From contig NZ_FOBU01000004.1 of assembly GCF_900109915.1 (NCBI RefSeq), positions 62,001-126,000 on the forward strand: a stretch of 64,000 nucleotides of DNA, given 5' to 3'. The notes beneath the pieces are model-generated. The model had not been told where the DNA came from. It searched no databases and worked only from the letters and a program-made list of their open reading frames with translations. The position numbers and the translations under genes were made by a program. The DNA comes from Luteibacter sp. UNCMF331Sha3.1 (GTDB lineage Bacteria; Pseudomonadota; Gammaproteobacteria; Xanthomonadales; Rhodanobacteraceae). Positions 1-8,376 of the stretch are shown here, one piece after another; the first letter of the stretch is position 1, and every line of letters starts with the position of its first letter.

Positions 1-242
1 GGGATCGCGAGGCGGCGGAACGTCTTCCAGTCCACGTTGCCGAAAAACGCGTGCGCGCCGCCCGAGACGCCCGTGGTGAACACTTCCGCCGTGTGCACGG
101 TGGCGCTGGCCACCGCGGGCGGCAGCCCCATCGCGAGCAGCACCGAGTTCGAGACCACGCCGTAGGCCATGCCGAGCGCGCCGTCGACCAGCTGCGCGAG
201 CAGGCCCACGCCGGCGAACATGAGGAACTGGGTCCAGTCCAT
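1..242 (-). CDS. TauE/SafE (TSUP) family membrane exporter, N-terminal part
   Basis: The gene runs off the left edge, so only the first 80 or so residues are visible. They start MDWTQFLMFAGVGLLAQLVD and continue with a glycine- and alanine-rich membrane segment, then a stretch reading VHTAEVFTTGVSGGAHAFFG. This is the usual amino-terminal repeat of the TauE/SafE sulfite-exporter/TSUP family, inner-membrane carriers of sulfur oxyanions or organic acids. The ATG at 242 is chosen because an in-frame stop lies two codons upstream. The substrate cannot be deduced from this fragment. Confidence 0.72.
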   Translation of the reverse strand, partial: MDWTQFLMFAGVGLLAQLVDGALGMAYGVVSNSVLLAMGLPPAVASATVHTAEVFTTGVSGGAHAFFGNVDWKTFRRLAI

Positions 243-374
243 ACGTCATCCATCCCAGGGCAGGGGTCCACCATATACGAGGCGCCTGCGTACCCTGCAT
301 GAAGGCAGGTTGCGTGCGGCATCGTGCCGCCCTAGCCTGATCGCTCACGCCACCCGGGTTTCTCTGGATCCACG

Positions 375-1325
375 ATGTACCTTTCTTCCCTGCGCGAACT
401 GGCGCTCGGCAGTCGCCTGAAGGCCCTGAGCGACCATTTCTATCAGGCCGTCGACGAGGTCTACCGCGCCAGCGGCGCTGGCATCGAGGCGCGCTGGTTC
501 CCCGTGCTGCGCTACCTGCGGGACGTGGGTCCCACCACCGTGACCGACATGGCGGTGGCCATCGGCCAGACCCACTCGGCCGTGAGCCAGCTCGCGGATC
601 GTCTCGTGGAGGCCGGCATGGTTACGCGCCAGCGCGATCCGCACGACGGCCGGCGCAGCGTGCTGGTGCTGACCGCGGCGGGGGAGCGCGCGCTGGGCGA
701 GCTCGGCCCGGTCTGGCTCGCGATCCGGCGGGGCATGGCCGAATCGATGGGCCCTCGCGGCATGGCGCTTCTCGACGCCATCGACGGCTGCGAGCAGGCC
801 CTCGCCGAGCGGCCCCTGGTGGCGGCCATCCTCGACCAGCGTGTCGCCCTGTCCCGCGCCGTCGTGGAGGTGGTGCCCTTTCAGCCGGCGCTACGCGAGC
901 ACTTCCGCCGCCTCAACCAGCAGTGGCTGGAGCGCTATTTCCGGGTGGAGGAGGTCGACCGCGCCCTGTTCGCGGATCCCGAGGGGATGATCGTCGCGCC
1001 GGGCGGGGCGATCTTCTTCGCGTTGTATGCGGGCGAAGTCGTGGGCACGTGCGCGCTGATCCACGAGGGCGACGGCATCTACGAGCTGTCCAAGATGGGC
1101 GTGGACGAGAACTACCGCGGCCTCGGGGCCGGCCGGAAGCTGCTCGACGAGGCGATCGCCTGGTTCCGCCAGCGGGAAGGCCGGGAGCTGTTCCTCGAAT
1201 CCAACAGCCGCCTCGGCCGCGCGCTGGCGATGTACGAACGAGCCGGCTTCGTCCGCCAGCCCAACGCCCGCCCGGGGTCGCACTACGCGAGAGCGGACGT
1301 CTACATGATCTATCGCGGCGCCTGA
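375..1325 (+). CDS. MarR-type winged-helix regulator fused to a GNAT acetyltransferase
   Basis: This 316-residue protein joins two families. Residues 1 to about 140 form a MarR-like winged helix: TVTDMAVAIGQTHSAVSQL is the recognition helix region and RDPHDGRRSVLVLT the wing. Residues about 160 to 316 form a GNAT N-acetyltransferase with the acetyl-CoA loop VDENYRGLGAGRKLLDEAI and a terminal YERAGFV. MarR-GNAT fusions are a known architecture, annotated as bifunctional regulator/acetyltransferase, but their substrates are mostly unknown. It is divergent from the TauE/SafE exporter across a 132-bp gap, so it may control that gene, which is inference only. The ATG gives a complete MarR domain. 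Confidence 0.85.
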   Translation: MYLSSLRELALGSRLKALSDHFYQAVDEVYRASGAGIEARWFPVLRYLRDVGPTTVTDMAVAIGQTHSAVSQLADRLVEAGMVTRQRDPHDGRRSVLVLTAAGERALGELGPVWLAIRRGMAESMGPRGMALLDAIDGCEQALAERPLVAAILDQRVALSRAVVEVVPFQPALREHFRRLNQQWLERYFRVEEVDRALFADPEGMIVAPGGAIFFALYAGEVVGTCALIHEGDGIYELSKMGVDENYRGLGAGRKLLDEAIAWFRQREGRELFLESNSRLGRALAMYERAGFVRQPNARPGSHYARADVYMIYRGA

Positions 1326-1332
1326 AACGACT

Positions 1333-1401
1333 GTGGGAGCGCGCTTGCGCGCGGTGGGGTGCTTGCGGCACGCACCCCACCGCGCGCAAGCGCGCTCCCA
1401 C
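1333..1401. repeat. REP-like palindromic repeat, full-length copy
   Basis: A nearly perfect inverted repeat begins GTGGGAGCGCGCTTGCGCGC and ends with its complement GCTCCCAC, with GGGGTGCTTGCGGCACGCACCCC at its centre. It lies between the convergent MarR-GNAT and clp genes and could act as a bidirectional terminator. Related copies are at 3286-3352, 38565-38627 and 59550-59618, with fragments elsewhere, which identifies a dispersed REP-like family. Confidence 0.85.
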
Positions 1402-1411
1402 GGATATCCGA

Positions 1412-2107
1412 TCAGCGGGTGCCGCGCACCACGATGGTCTTGCCCGACACGTCGATCATCCGCTCTTCCTCGAGCTGCTTGAGCACACGGCCGACCATTT
1501 CGCGCGAGCAGCCGACGATCCGGCTGACCTCCTGGCGGGAGATGCGGATCTGCGTCCCGTCCGGATGCGTCATGGCATCGGGCTCCTGGCAGAGGTCGAG
1601 CAGGGTGCGGGACACCCGGTTCGTCACATCCATGAACGCCATGCGGCTCACCTGGCGCGACGTGCGCAGCAGGCGGTGGGTCAGCTGGGAGCCGATCGCG
1701 AACAGCAGCTTCGGGCATTCGGCCGACAAGGGGCCTTCCAGCAGCTGGAACAGGCGCTCGTAGCTGATTTCGGCCATTTCCACGGCAGTGCGGGTACGGA
1801 CGAGCGACTCGCGCTGCGCCTGCTCCACGAACAGCCCCATTTCGCCGATGAACTGGCCCCGGTTGATGTAGGCGAGGATCAGCTCACGCCCTTCCTCGTC
1901 CTCCGTGCAGACGGCGAGCGAGCCTTCGACGACGTAATAGAGCGTGTTCGCGGGATCGCCCGGACGGATGATCGCCGTCTTCCCCGGATAGCGACGGCGG
2001 TGGCAGGCGTCGAGGAATCGGCCCATGGAGGCCGGGTCTGGCGCGAAGCTCGAAGGAGCCTGCGACCGTTCGAAAGCCTGTTGCAACAGATATTTGAGTT
2101 GAGCCAC
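1412..2107 (-). CDS. clp: CRP/FNR-family global regulator Clp
   Basis: This 231-residue protein has a cyclic-nucleotide-binding beta roll (residues about 25-135, with IRPGDPANTLYYVVEGSLAV and INRGQFIGEMGLF). A dimerisation helix follows, then a Crp-type helix-turn-helix near residues 170-215 (ISRQEVSRIVGCSREMVGRV). It closely resembles Xanthomonas Clp, the CAP-like protein that controls virulence and extracellular enzyme genes and whose DNA binding is inhibited by c-di-GMP. Pairing with speD in divergent orientation is the arrangement I know from Xanthomonadales. Whether cAMP or c-di-GMP is the ligand here is inferred from the family. Confidence 0.9.
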   Translation of the reverse strand: MAQLKYLLQQAFERSQAPSSFAPDPASMGRFLDACHRRRYPGKTAIIRPGDPANTLYYVVEGSLAVCTEDEEGRELILAYINRGQFIGEMGLFVEQAQRESLVRTRTAVEMAEISYERLFQLLEGPLSAECPKLLFAIGSQLTHRLLRTSRQVSRMAFMDVTNRVSRTLLDLCQEPDAMTHPDGTQIRISRQEVSRIVGCSREMVGRVLKQLEEERMIDVSGKTIVVRGTR

Positions 2108-2263
2108 AGCTGATTCCGTTGAGTCTCAATGGCATGGCGCCCCCATCAAGCAGGCTGCCGACGGATTTCCGTCAGGCGTCGCCGACCCGCCATGTCCCCG
2201 TCGGATTATTGCAGAGTTCGGGGGCGCAAAATCCACACATTTCGCGAGACTGCGACGGGCGTG

Positions 2264-2292
2264 TTCAAATCCTCGCCATCTTGCCCCATAAT
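2264..2292 (+). promoter_or_regulatory. Candidate sigma-70 promoter for speD
   Basis: TTCAAA and CATAAT are separated by 17 bp, about 150 bp upstream of the speD start. The whole clp-speD gap (2108-2442) contains no gene. It presumably also carries the clp promoter, which I could not place. Confidence 0.4.
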
Positions 2293-2442
2293 TTCACCCC
2301 CTCGGCGTCCGGACCCCCATGTCTCACGCCGTACACAAGCGACGGGCAGGATATCCTGAACGATCGCTTTTCATCTTGCGGGGACCCTTGCTGCTAACCC
2401 GCGTCTGCTGCTGGCCGTATCCCCCGGCCTCGGAGAGTCGCT

Positions 2443-3228
2443 GTGGTCAAACCGCTCCCCCGTCTTCGCCTGCAGGGTTTCAACAACCTCACGAAGGCGC
2501 TGAGTTTCAACATCTACGATATCTGCTATGCCGTGTCCGAGCAGCAGCGGCAGAACTATATCGAGTACATCGATGAGCAGTACGACGCCGATCGCCTGAC
2601 CCAGATCCTCACGGACGTGGCGGAGATCATCGGCGCCAACATCCTGAACATCGCGCGCCAGGATTACGATCCGCAGGGCGCGTCGGTCACCATCCTCATC
2701 TCCGAGGAGCCGGTGGTCGAGAAGCTCGGCCGCGACACGATCTCGGGCGCCGTCGTGGCGCACATGGACAAGAGCCACATCACGGTCCACACGTACCCGG
2801 AAACGCATCCGCACAACGGCATCGCGACGTTCCGCGCCGACATCGACGTCGCCACGTGCGGCGTGATCTCGCCGCTGAAGGCGCTGAACTATCTGATCGA
2901 CAGCTTCGAGTCGGACATCGTCATCGCCGACTATCGCGTGCGTGGTTTCACGCGCGACGTGAAGGGCAAGAAGCACTTCATGGATCACAAGATCAACTCG
3001 GTGCAGGACTACCTGGCGAAGCACATCCGTCAGAAGTACGAGATGTTCGACGTGAACGTGTACCAGGAAAACATCTTCCACACGAAGATGCACATCAAGG
3101 ACTTCGACCTCGACACGTACCTGTTCGAGGCCCAGGCGGACGATCTCTCGTTCAAGGAGCGCCAGCGCATCGAGTCGCTGCTCCGTCGCGAGATCGAGGA
3201 ACTCTTCCACGGCCGCAACCTGATGTGA
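2443..3228 (+). CDS. speD: S-adenosylmethionine decarboxylase proenzyme
   Basis: SpeD decarboxylates S-adenosylmethionine to provide the aminopropyl donor for spermidine synthesis. The 261-residue sequence is the bacterial class 1A type. The chain cleaves itself before the serine of [16 protein letters not shown] (Ser111 from this start), which becomes the pyruvoyl cofactor. The start is GTG, supported by the conserved opening [21 protein letters not shown] strong terminator follows immediately, so the gene is probably monocistronic. The gene is typical in length and motifs. Confidence 0.93.
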   Translation: MVKPLPRLRLQGFNNLTKALSFNIYDICYAVSEQQRQNYIEYIDEQYDADRLTQILTDVAEIIGANILNIARQDYDPQGASVTILISEEPVVEKLGRDTISGAVVAHMDKSHITVHTYPETHPHNGIATFRADIDVATCGVISPLKALNYLIDSFESDIVIADYRVRGFTRDVKGKKHFMDHKINSVQDYLAKHIRQKYEMFDVNVYQENIFHTKMHIKDFDLDTYLFEAQADDLSFKERQRIESLLRREIEELFHGRNLM

Positions 3229-3230
3229 CG

Positions 3231-3259
3231 AAAAACCCCGCGAAAGCGGGGTTTTTTTT
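3231..3259 (+). terminator. Rho-independent terminator of speD
   Basis: The stem AACCCCGC-GAAA-GCGGGGTT is followed by a run of T, and begins 2 bp after the speD stop codon. Confidence 0.92.
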
Positions 3260-3285
3260 GACGCGGCGATGGTTGCCGGCTCCTC

Positions 3286-3352
3286 GTGGGAGCGACCTTG
3301 GTCGCGATGGGGACGTGCCGCAAGCACCCATCGCGGCCGAGGCCGCTCCCAC
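3286..3352. repeat. REP-like palindromic repeat, full-length copy
   Basis: The outer arms are GTGGGAGCGACC and GGCCGCTCCCAC, and the inner palindrome has the form GATGGGGACGTGCCGCAAGCACCCATC with one divergent arm. It belongs to the same family as the element at 1333-1401. It lies after the speD terminator and before the extensin-like gene. Confidence 0.85.
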
Positions 3353-3419
3353 ACGAGCAGAGCTCGCCGCCATGGCGGCTCCGACAGAAGCAACACGGCT
3401 GAGTCGCTAACGTCCGGCC

Positions 3420-4106
3420 ATGCGCCCCTGGCTCCTCCTCACCCTGCTCATCGCCCTCGCCGCGCTCGTCTGGGCTCGCGGCTGGCGCCCGCCCGATCGC
3501 TACAACCCCTGGGCGCCGCTCGATCTGCGTGCCGAACCGGACGCCTTCCTGCGCTTCAAACTCGCACGCCTCGGCGACGACCCGGCGATGTGCCGCGCGG
3601 CCATCGGCGAAGCCGGTGCCGTCTTCACCGCCATGCCCGATCGTGACGCGGGGAATGGCTGCGGCTGGAGCGACGCGGTGCGGCTTTCCGCCATCGGGCC
3701 CGCGCGATTCGCATCGCCGGTCACGGTAACGTGCCCGCTCGCGGCGTCCCTCGTGCTCTTCCATCGGCATCTGTTGCAGCCGTCGGCCGACGCCACGTAT
3801 GGCGCACCGGTCCGTACCGTCGACCACGTCGGAAGCTATGCGTGTCGCAACGTCTATCACCGCGAGCAGGCGCCGCTGAGCCGGCACGCGATGGCGGACG
3901 CGCTCGACGTCACGGGCTGGCGCCTGGCCGACGGCCGGCGAATCACGGTGGAAAAGGGGTGGTCCGCACCGGGCGATGCCGCCTTCCTGCATGGATTGCA
4001 GGAAGGCGGTTGCCGCTATTTCGGTGCCTTCCTCGGCCCCGGCTACAACGCCGCGCACCGCACGCACTTCCACCTGCAGGGGCGTGGGTTCGGCCTCTGC
4101 CGCTAG
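3420..4106 (+). CDS. Extensin-like C-terminal domain protein (putative LAS-type metallopeptidase fold)
   Basis: This 228-residue protein has one amino-terminal hydrophobic segment ([17 protein letters not shown]), so it is exported or anchored in the inner membrane. The remainder matches the extensin-like C-terminal family. It contains S-x-H-x6-D ([11 protein letters not shown]) and a terminal HFHLQG, the spacing of zinc ligands in LAS/M15-type peptidoglycan carboxypeptidases, and conserved cysteines. A role in cell-wall cleavage is therefore plausible but unproven. Its stop codon overlaps that of coq7 on the other strand. Confidence 0.82.
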   Translation: MRPWLLLTLLIALAALVWARGWRPPDRYNPWAPLDLRAEPDAFLRFKLARLGDDPAMCRAAIGEAGAVFTAMPDRDAGNGCGWSDAVRLSAIGPARFASPVTVTCPLAASLVLFHRHLLQPSADATYGAPVRTVDHVGSYACRNVYHREQAPLSRHAMADALDVTGWRLADGRRITVEKGWSAPGDAAFLHGLQEGGCRYFGAFLGPGYNAAHRTHFHLQGRGFGLCR

Positions 4107-4744
4107 ATGCGGTACGCGACCGTCTTCATCACGGCCGACGCGGCATGCATCAGGCGGGGCAGGGGCCAGGGCAGGTCGACGCCGCCCCGCGCCTGCGCGG
4201 CGTCGGCATGGCGGATCTCGTCCGCCTGCATCTGGCGCAGGATCGTCCGCGATCGCTCGTCCTGAGAGGGGAGCCGCTCCAGGTGGTCGGCGAGATGGGC
4301 CTCCACCTGCCGCTCCGTCTCGACGACGAAGCCCAGGCTGACCGGATCGCCGACGGCCGCCGCGGCCACGCCGATGGCGTAACTGCCGGCGTACCACAAG
4401 GGATTGAGCAGGCTGGGACGGCTGTCGAGCTGCTTCAGGCGTTCCGCGCACCACGCCAGGTGGTCGGTCTCTTCCTGGGCCGCGTGCATCAGGTGCTGCC
4501 GCGTCTCGTCGGTGCGAGCCAGGGCGGCCTGCCCGACGTAGAGAGCCTGCGCGCAGACTTCGCCGACGTGGTTGATGCGCATCAGGCCGGCCGCGTGGCG
4601 GCGCTCGGCATCGCTCAGCGGAGCGTCGTCCACCGCGTCGCCCGGCGAGCGACGGGCGGGCTCCGGCGAGCCGGCGACGGCTTCCATCGCGCGCTCCAGG
4701 CCGGCGAGAAGACGGTCCAGGGGGCTCAGGGTGCGGGCGGACAT
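4103..4744 (-). CDS. coq7: 3-demethoxyubiquinol 3-hydroxylase (ubiquinone biosynthesis)
   Basis: Coq7 performs the last ring hydroxylation of ubiquinone synthesis at the inner membrane. The 213-residue protein shows the two four-helix-bundle diiron motifs, [14 protein letters not shown]...EETDHLAWC and [10 protein letters not shown]...[10 protein letters not shown]. The ATG at 4744 gives the normal [15 protein letters not shown] opening; a longer frame upstream lacks homology. The stop codon lies inside that of the convergent extensin-like gene, giving a 4-bp overlap without a terminator between them. Confidence 0.93.
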   Translation of the reverse strand: MSARTLSPLDRLLAGLERAMEAVAGSPEPARRSPGDAVDDAPLSDAERRHAAGLMRINHVGEVCAQALYVGQAALARTDETRQHLMHAAQEETDHLAWCAERLKQLDSRPSLLNPLWYAGSYAIGVAAAAVGDPVSLGFVVETERQVEAHLADHLERLPSQDERSRTILRQMQADEIRHADAAQARGGVDLPWPLPRLMHAASAVMKTVAYRI

Positions 4745-4916
4745 GAAAACTCCAGACGTACGGGGGCGACACACGTTACAATGCCTGCCTTCCGATCCAA
4801 GGTGAAGGCGCTGCGGTCGCTTGTCGCGGCGCACGGCCGATACGTCGGGAAGGGTTGTGAACGAACCGTCATCCCGTGCTATGATTGTCGGCCCATAGCT
4901 CACCACCAACGTGGGC

Positions 4917-4946
4917 TTGCGCGATGAGGGAAAAGTCCGCTATTCT
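4917..4946 (+). promoter_or_regulatory. Candidate promoter of rplM-rpsI
   Basis: TTGCGC and TATTCT are separated by 18 bp, placing a start site near 4953, about 60 bp before rplM. A second candidate, TTGTGA with TATGAT at 19-bp spacing, lies at 4855-4885. Either could drive this ribosomal operon. Confidence 0.45.
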
Positions 4947-5011
4947 CTCGCGCCTTTGCTTTCACCGATTCCGTGTTCCGCCTCCTTGGCGGCAAACCAG
5001 GTATTTTCGAA

Positions 5012-5440
5012 ATGAAAACGTTCAGCGCCAAGCCGGAGAGCGTCAAGCGCGATTGGTTCGTGATTGACGCCACGAACAAGACCCTGGGTCGTCTGTCGAC
5101 CGAGGTCGCGCGCCGTCTCCGCGGCAAGCACAAGCCCGAGTTCACCCCGCACGTCGATACCGGCGATTACATCGTCGTGATCAACGCCGCGAAGGTGGCC
5201 GTCACCGGTGCGAAGCTGGACGACAAGAAGTACCACCGCTTCACCGGCTACGTCGGCAACCTGAAGACCACGAGTCTCAAGGACCTGCTGGCTACGTACC
5301 CGGAGCGCGTGATCGAGATCGCCGTCAAGGGCATGCTGCCGAAGAACCCGCTGGGTCGCGCCATGTACCGCAAGCTGAAGGTGTACGGCGGCGCCGAGCA
5401 CCCGCATACCGCACAGCAGCCGCAGGCGCTGGAACTCTAA
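5012..5440 (+). CDS. rplM: 50S ribosomal protein L13
   Basis: The 142-residue protein has the standard L13 length and sequence: [20 protein letters not shown] at the start, then [18 protein letters not shown] and [20 protein letters not shown]13 is an early-assembly protein of the large subunit. The ATG at 5012 restores the universal amino terminus; an in-frame ATG at 4973 would add 13 unrelated residues. It is co-transcribed with rpsI, which starts 9 bp after its stop codon. Confidence 0.98.
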   Translation: MKTFSAKPESVKRDWFVIDATNKTLGRLSTEVARRLRGKHKPEFTPHVDTGDYIVVINAAKVAVTGAKLDDKKYHRFTGYVGNLKTTSLKDLLATYPERVIEIAVKGMLPKNPLGRAMYRKLKVYGGAEHPHTAQQPQALEL

Positions 5441-5449
5441 GGAATCGAC

Positions 5450-5842
5450 ATGGCTACCCAGCAGAATTACGGTACCGGCCGTCGCAAGACCTCCGCCGCC
5501 CGCGTCTTCATCCGCAAGGGCACCGGTGGCATCGTTGTCAACGGCAAGCCGCTCGACCAGTTCTTCGGTCGTGAGACCTCTCGCATGATCGTGCGTCAGC
5601 CGCTCGAGCTGACCGAGAACACCGAGAAGTTCGACATCATGGTGACGGTCGCCGGTGGCGGCATCACGGGTCAGGCCGGCGCAATCCGCCTCGGCATCGC
5701 CCGCGCGCTCGTCGAATACGACGAAGCCCTGAAGTCCCCGCTGCGCAAGGCTGGTTTCATGACCCGCGATGCTCGCGAAGTCGAGCGTAAGAAGGTCGGT
5801 CTCCACAAGGCACGTCGCGCAACGCAGTTCTCGAAGCGCTAA
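5450..5842 (+). CDS. rpsI: 30S ribosomal protein S9
   Basis: The 130-residue protein is complete. It contains [38 protein letters not shown] and the basic tail ending QFSKR, which reaches the P-site tRNA in the ribosome. It is the second gene of the conserved rplM-rpsI operon. The spacing and Shine-Dalgarno sequence (AAGGA) are normal. Confidence 0.98.
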   Translation: MATQQNYGTGRRKTSAARVFIRKGTGGIVVNGKPLDQFFGRETSRMIVRQPLELTENTEKFDIMVTVAGGGITGQAGAIRLGIARALVEYDEALKSPLRKAGFMTRDAREVERKKVGLHKARRATQFSKR

Positions 5843-5907
5843 TTTCATAGTAGAATTCGCGCTTCCATTCGATGCATCAAAGGTCAGAGCGCATCGATCC
5901 CGGTTCT

Positions 5908-5981
5908 TGGGAGATCGTCTAACGGTAGGACAACGGACTCTGACTCCGTTTATCTAGGTTCGAATCCTAGTCTCCCAGCCA
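5908..5981 (+). tRNA. tRNA-Gln (anticodon CUG)
   Basis: A full cloverleaf can be folded. The acceptor stem is TGGGAGA/TCTCCCA. The anticodon stem ACGGA/TCCGT encloses the loop CTCTGAC, so the anticodon is CUG and reads CAG. The T arm contains GGTTCGAATCC. The discriminator is G and the CCA end is encoded. It is followed by its own terminator. No direct repeat of its 3' end was seen downstream, so there is no sign of use as an integration site here. Confidence 0.96.
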
Positions 5982-5985
5982 AACT

Positions 5986-6017
5986 CAAAGCCCCGCCTCG
6001 GCGGGGCTTTGTTTTTT
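5986..6017 (+). terminator. Rho-independent terminator after tRNA-Gln
   Basis: The stem CAAAGCCCCGCC-TC-GGCGGGGCTTTG is followed by seven T residues. Confidence 0.92.
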
Positions 6018-6081
6018 TGCGTTTCCGTGATTTCCGTCGCGCGTATGATGTCAGGTTCCGTCGCATCCACAGGAGCCGAGC

Positions 6082-7434
6082 GTGCCGACTTTCTACCGCC
6101 GTGCCGGACGTGCATGGCGAGGCCTTGCGAGCCACGATTATCTTTCGCCCACGCAGTGGCGCCGTCGCGTGTTGTTCTGGTCGGGCGCGATCGTCGTCGG
6201 GCTCTCGGCGGTGCTCTTCGCAAAGGCGGCCGATGGTGCGTTCGATCTCTTCCGGATGATGGCCAGTCACGGCTGGTGGGTGCCGTTCGTCGTGACGCCC
6301 GCCATGTTCGCACTGCTCAGCTGGCTCACCCAGGGCGCGCTCCGCGCGACGCGTGGCTCCGGCATTCCGCAGGCGATGGCCGCGCTCAAGGTGGAAGACG
6401 CCGGATTCCGCCATCGTCTGCTCTCGCTGAAAGTGGCGGCGGGGAAGATGGCACTCACGCTGGCCGCGCTCGTCGGTGGTGCGTCGGTCGGACGCGAAGG
6501 TCCCACGGTGCACGTCGGCGCGGGTCTGCTGTACTCGATCGGCCGTCGGTTCGGCTTCGATGACCCGACCGCCGCCGGTCGCTTCATCCTCGCCGGCTCC
6601 GCCGCGGGTCTCGCCGCCGCGTTCAATACGCCGCTGGCCGGCGTGGTATTCGCCATCGAAGAAATGGCCGGTGCGTTCGAGCACCGCATGAGCGGCACGC
6701 TGCTCACCGCGGTCATCGTGGCGGGCGTCGTCTCGCTGGGGCTCGTCGGCAACTATGCGTATTTCGGAACCATCGTCGCGGCGCTCCCGCTCGGCAGGGC
6801 ATGGCTGGCCGTGTTGCTCACCGGCATCGCAGGTGGTGTGGCCGGCGGTATCTTCGCGCGTCTCATCATCCCATCGGCGACGGGACTGCGCGGCGGTCTC
6901 GGCCGATTGCGCGCCCGCTCGCCCGTGACCTTCGCGGCCGTTTGCGGTCTCGCCCTGGTGCTGCTGAGTCTGCTGAGCGCGGACGGCCTCTATGGCACCG
7001 GTTACGCGCAGGCACGCGACATCCTGGATGGCCACCCGACGACGGGGCCACTGTTCGGCGGACTGAAATTCCTTGGCAATCTCGCATCGTCGCTGGCTGG
7101 CATTCCCGGCGGCATCTTTTCTCCCGCGCTCGCCGTCGGTGCGGGCCTCGGCGAAAACATCGCGCAGCTCTTCCCGGGCTCGGATCTTTCGGCCGTCGTG
7201 CTGCTGGGCATGGCGGCGTACCTTTCCGGCGTGACGCAGGCCCCGCTGACCGCAGTCGTCATCTCGCTCGAGCTGACCGCCAATCACCAGATGGCGGTAC
7301 CGTTGATGGCGGCCTGCCTGCTCGCACGCGCGGTGTCGGCGCTCTTCTGTCCGGTCCCCGTGTACAAGGCGCTGGCGCAGAACCTCGTCGACGCCCACGA
7401 GGCGGAGAAGAACCGGGAAGCGGAGACGACATGA
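6082..7434 (+). CDS. clcA: ClC-family chloride channel/exchanger
   Basis: This 450-residue multi-span inner-membrane protein carries the three ClC signatures: GSGIPQ (residues 92-97), GREGP (137-141, with the gating glutamate at 139) and GIPGGIFSP. The internal EEM after AGVVFAI matches the position of the proton-pathway glutamate of E. coli ClcA, so a 2Cl-/H+ exchanger is more likely than a passive channel. There is no CBS domain. The start is GTG with AGGAG upstream. The stop overlaps the next gene as ATGA, which suggests translational coupling. Confidence 0.92.
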   Translation: MPTFYRRAGRAWRGLASHDYLSPTQWRRRVLFWSGAIVVGLSAVLFAKAADGAFDLFRMMASHGWWVPFVVTPAMFALLSWLTQGALRATRGSGIPQAMAALKVEDAGFRHRLLSLKVAAGKMALTLAALVGGASVGREGPTVHVGAGLLYSIGRRFGFDDPTAAGRFILAGSAAGLAAAFNTPLAGVVFAIEEMAGAFEHRMSGTLLTAVIVAGVVSLGLVGNYAYFGTIVAALPLGRAWLAVLLTGIAGGVAGGIFARLIIPSATGLRGGLGRLRARSPVTFAAVCGLALVLLSLLSADGLYGTGYAQARDILDGHPTTGPLFGGLKFLGNLASSLAGIPGGIFSPALAVGAGLGENIAQLFPGSDLSAVVLLGMAAYLSGVTQAPLTAVVISLELTANHQMAVPLMAACLLARAVSALFCPVPVYKALAQNLVDAHEAEKNREAETT

Positions 7435-7898
7435 CGCCCATCGATACATCCGCGCCGTGGGTCCGTCCGGCGACCATCGACGATCTCGACGCGCTCTCGG
7501 ACCTGTTCAACCAGTACCGCATGTTCTACGACCAGGCGGACGATCGACGCCTGGCGCGCGACTTCCTCGCCGAACGCATGACCCGCGACGAATCCGTCGT
7601 CTTCGTCGTGCCCGTCGCCGACGGTCTCGCTGGTTTCGCGCAGCTTTATCCCACGTTCTCGTCGGTGTCCGGAAAGCGCGCGTGGATCCTCAACGACCTG
7701 TTCGTTTCGCCGCACCATCGTCGCCAGGGCGTCGCGGGTGCCTTGCTCGCACGATGCCTGGCGCACGCGCGCGACAGCGGCTCCGCATGGCTGACCCTGT
7801 CCACCGCGGTGGACAACGATGCCGCCCAGGCGCTGTATCGCCGCTTCGGTTTCGAGCAGGAACGAAAGTACCTGACGTTCAGTCACGCGCTGTCCTGA
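7431..7898 (+). CDS. GNAT family N-acetyltransferase
   Basis: This is a 155-residue single-domain acetyltransferase. The acetyl-CoA pyrophosphate loop is seen in LFVSPHHRRQGVAGALLARC, and the terminal motif is VDNDAAQALYRRFGFEQE. The substrate is unknown. The ATG lies inside the clcA stop codon (ATGA), so both are translated from one message. Homologues of this type are generic in Proteobacteria. Confidence 0.88.
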   Translation: MTPIDTSAPWVRPATIDDLDALSDLFNQYRMFYDQADDRRLARDFLAERMTRDESVVFVVPVADGLAGFAQLYPTFSSVSGKRAWILNDLFVSPHHRRQGVAGALLARCLAHARDSGSAWLTLSTAVDNDAAQALYRRFGFEQERKYLTFSHALS

Positions 7899-7909
7899 TC
7901 GGACGATCC

Positions 7910-7960
7910 CGAAGGATCAGCATTCGCCCGATAGGAGCTCCATGCCGCGAGGCCTAGATT
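7910..7960 (+). promoter_or_regulatory. Shared operator/promoter block, copy 1
   Basis: Bases 7910-7932 match 10305-10327 at 22 of 23 positions, including the identical core atcagcattcgcccgat. In both places a TA-rich hexamer lies 22 bp further on (TAGATT here, GATAGT in copy 2), followed after 30-45 bp by a gene start. The block is partly dyadic (CGAA...TTCG). This is a candidate binding site plus -10 element for the frameshifted gene at 7991. Confidence 0.6.
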
Positions 7961-7990
7961 GGTGTCGCCCACCATCCGAAGGAACGGCAC

Positions 7991-8301
7991 ATGGATAAGC
8001 GGCTCAAGCAGCCCGGGATCTACGATCTCGTGAAGGACTTTTATGACGATGCTCGCTCGTGCCGTGCGGTGACAGGCACAACGGTTGCGTGTACGTCGTT
8101 CCGACGGCTATCAAGGCGCTCGGATATCCCGACGGTACCGAGGTACTGATGTACTCGCACAGGGACCAGGGGATGGCCGGCGCCGGTGATTCCAGCAAGC
8201 GGGTGCTCGAGTGCAAGGTCGGCGACGGCAGGGACGCGCTGACTGCGGCGTTCGGTGGCGTGGACGACTGGAGCTGGGTGCCATGGAACGACCGGTACTG
8301 A
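7991..8301 (+). pseudogene. Frameshifted hypothetical gene
   Basis: An ATG at 7991, preceded by AAGGA at a good distance, opens a frame reading MDKRLKQPGIYDLVKDFYDD that would stop at 8149. A second frame, -1 relative to the first, runs from about 8059 to 8301 with normal codon use and ends SWVPWNDRY. Joining the frames near 8055-8075 gives a continuous protein of about 103 residues, so a single-base deletion, a sequencing error or programmed slippage is likely. The second frame alone would need a GTG start with no Shine-Dalgarno sequence. The GCVYVV cysteine and SHRD histidine are reminiscent of cysteine amidases, but I do not recognise the family. Confidence 0.5.
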
Positions 8302-8376
8302 CGGCAAGGTGCCTATCTCGTCGGCAACATCGCGACGCGACCACGGATTTCACATCATCGACAAGGAGAAGTCGTC

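Noticed and set aside
5908-5981. tRNA-Gln as an attachment site for an integrated element
   Set aside because: The next genes are ordinary (clcA and an acetyltransferase), no integrase is near, and no repeat of the tRNA 3' end was found around the 7.9-14 kb island.
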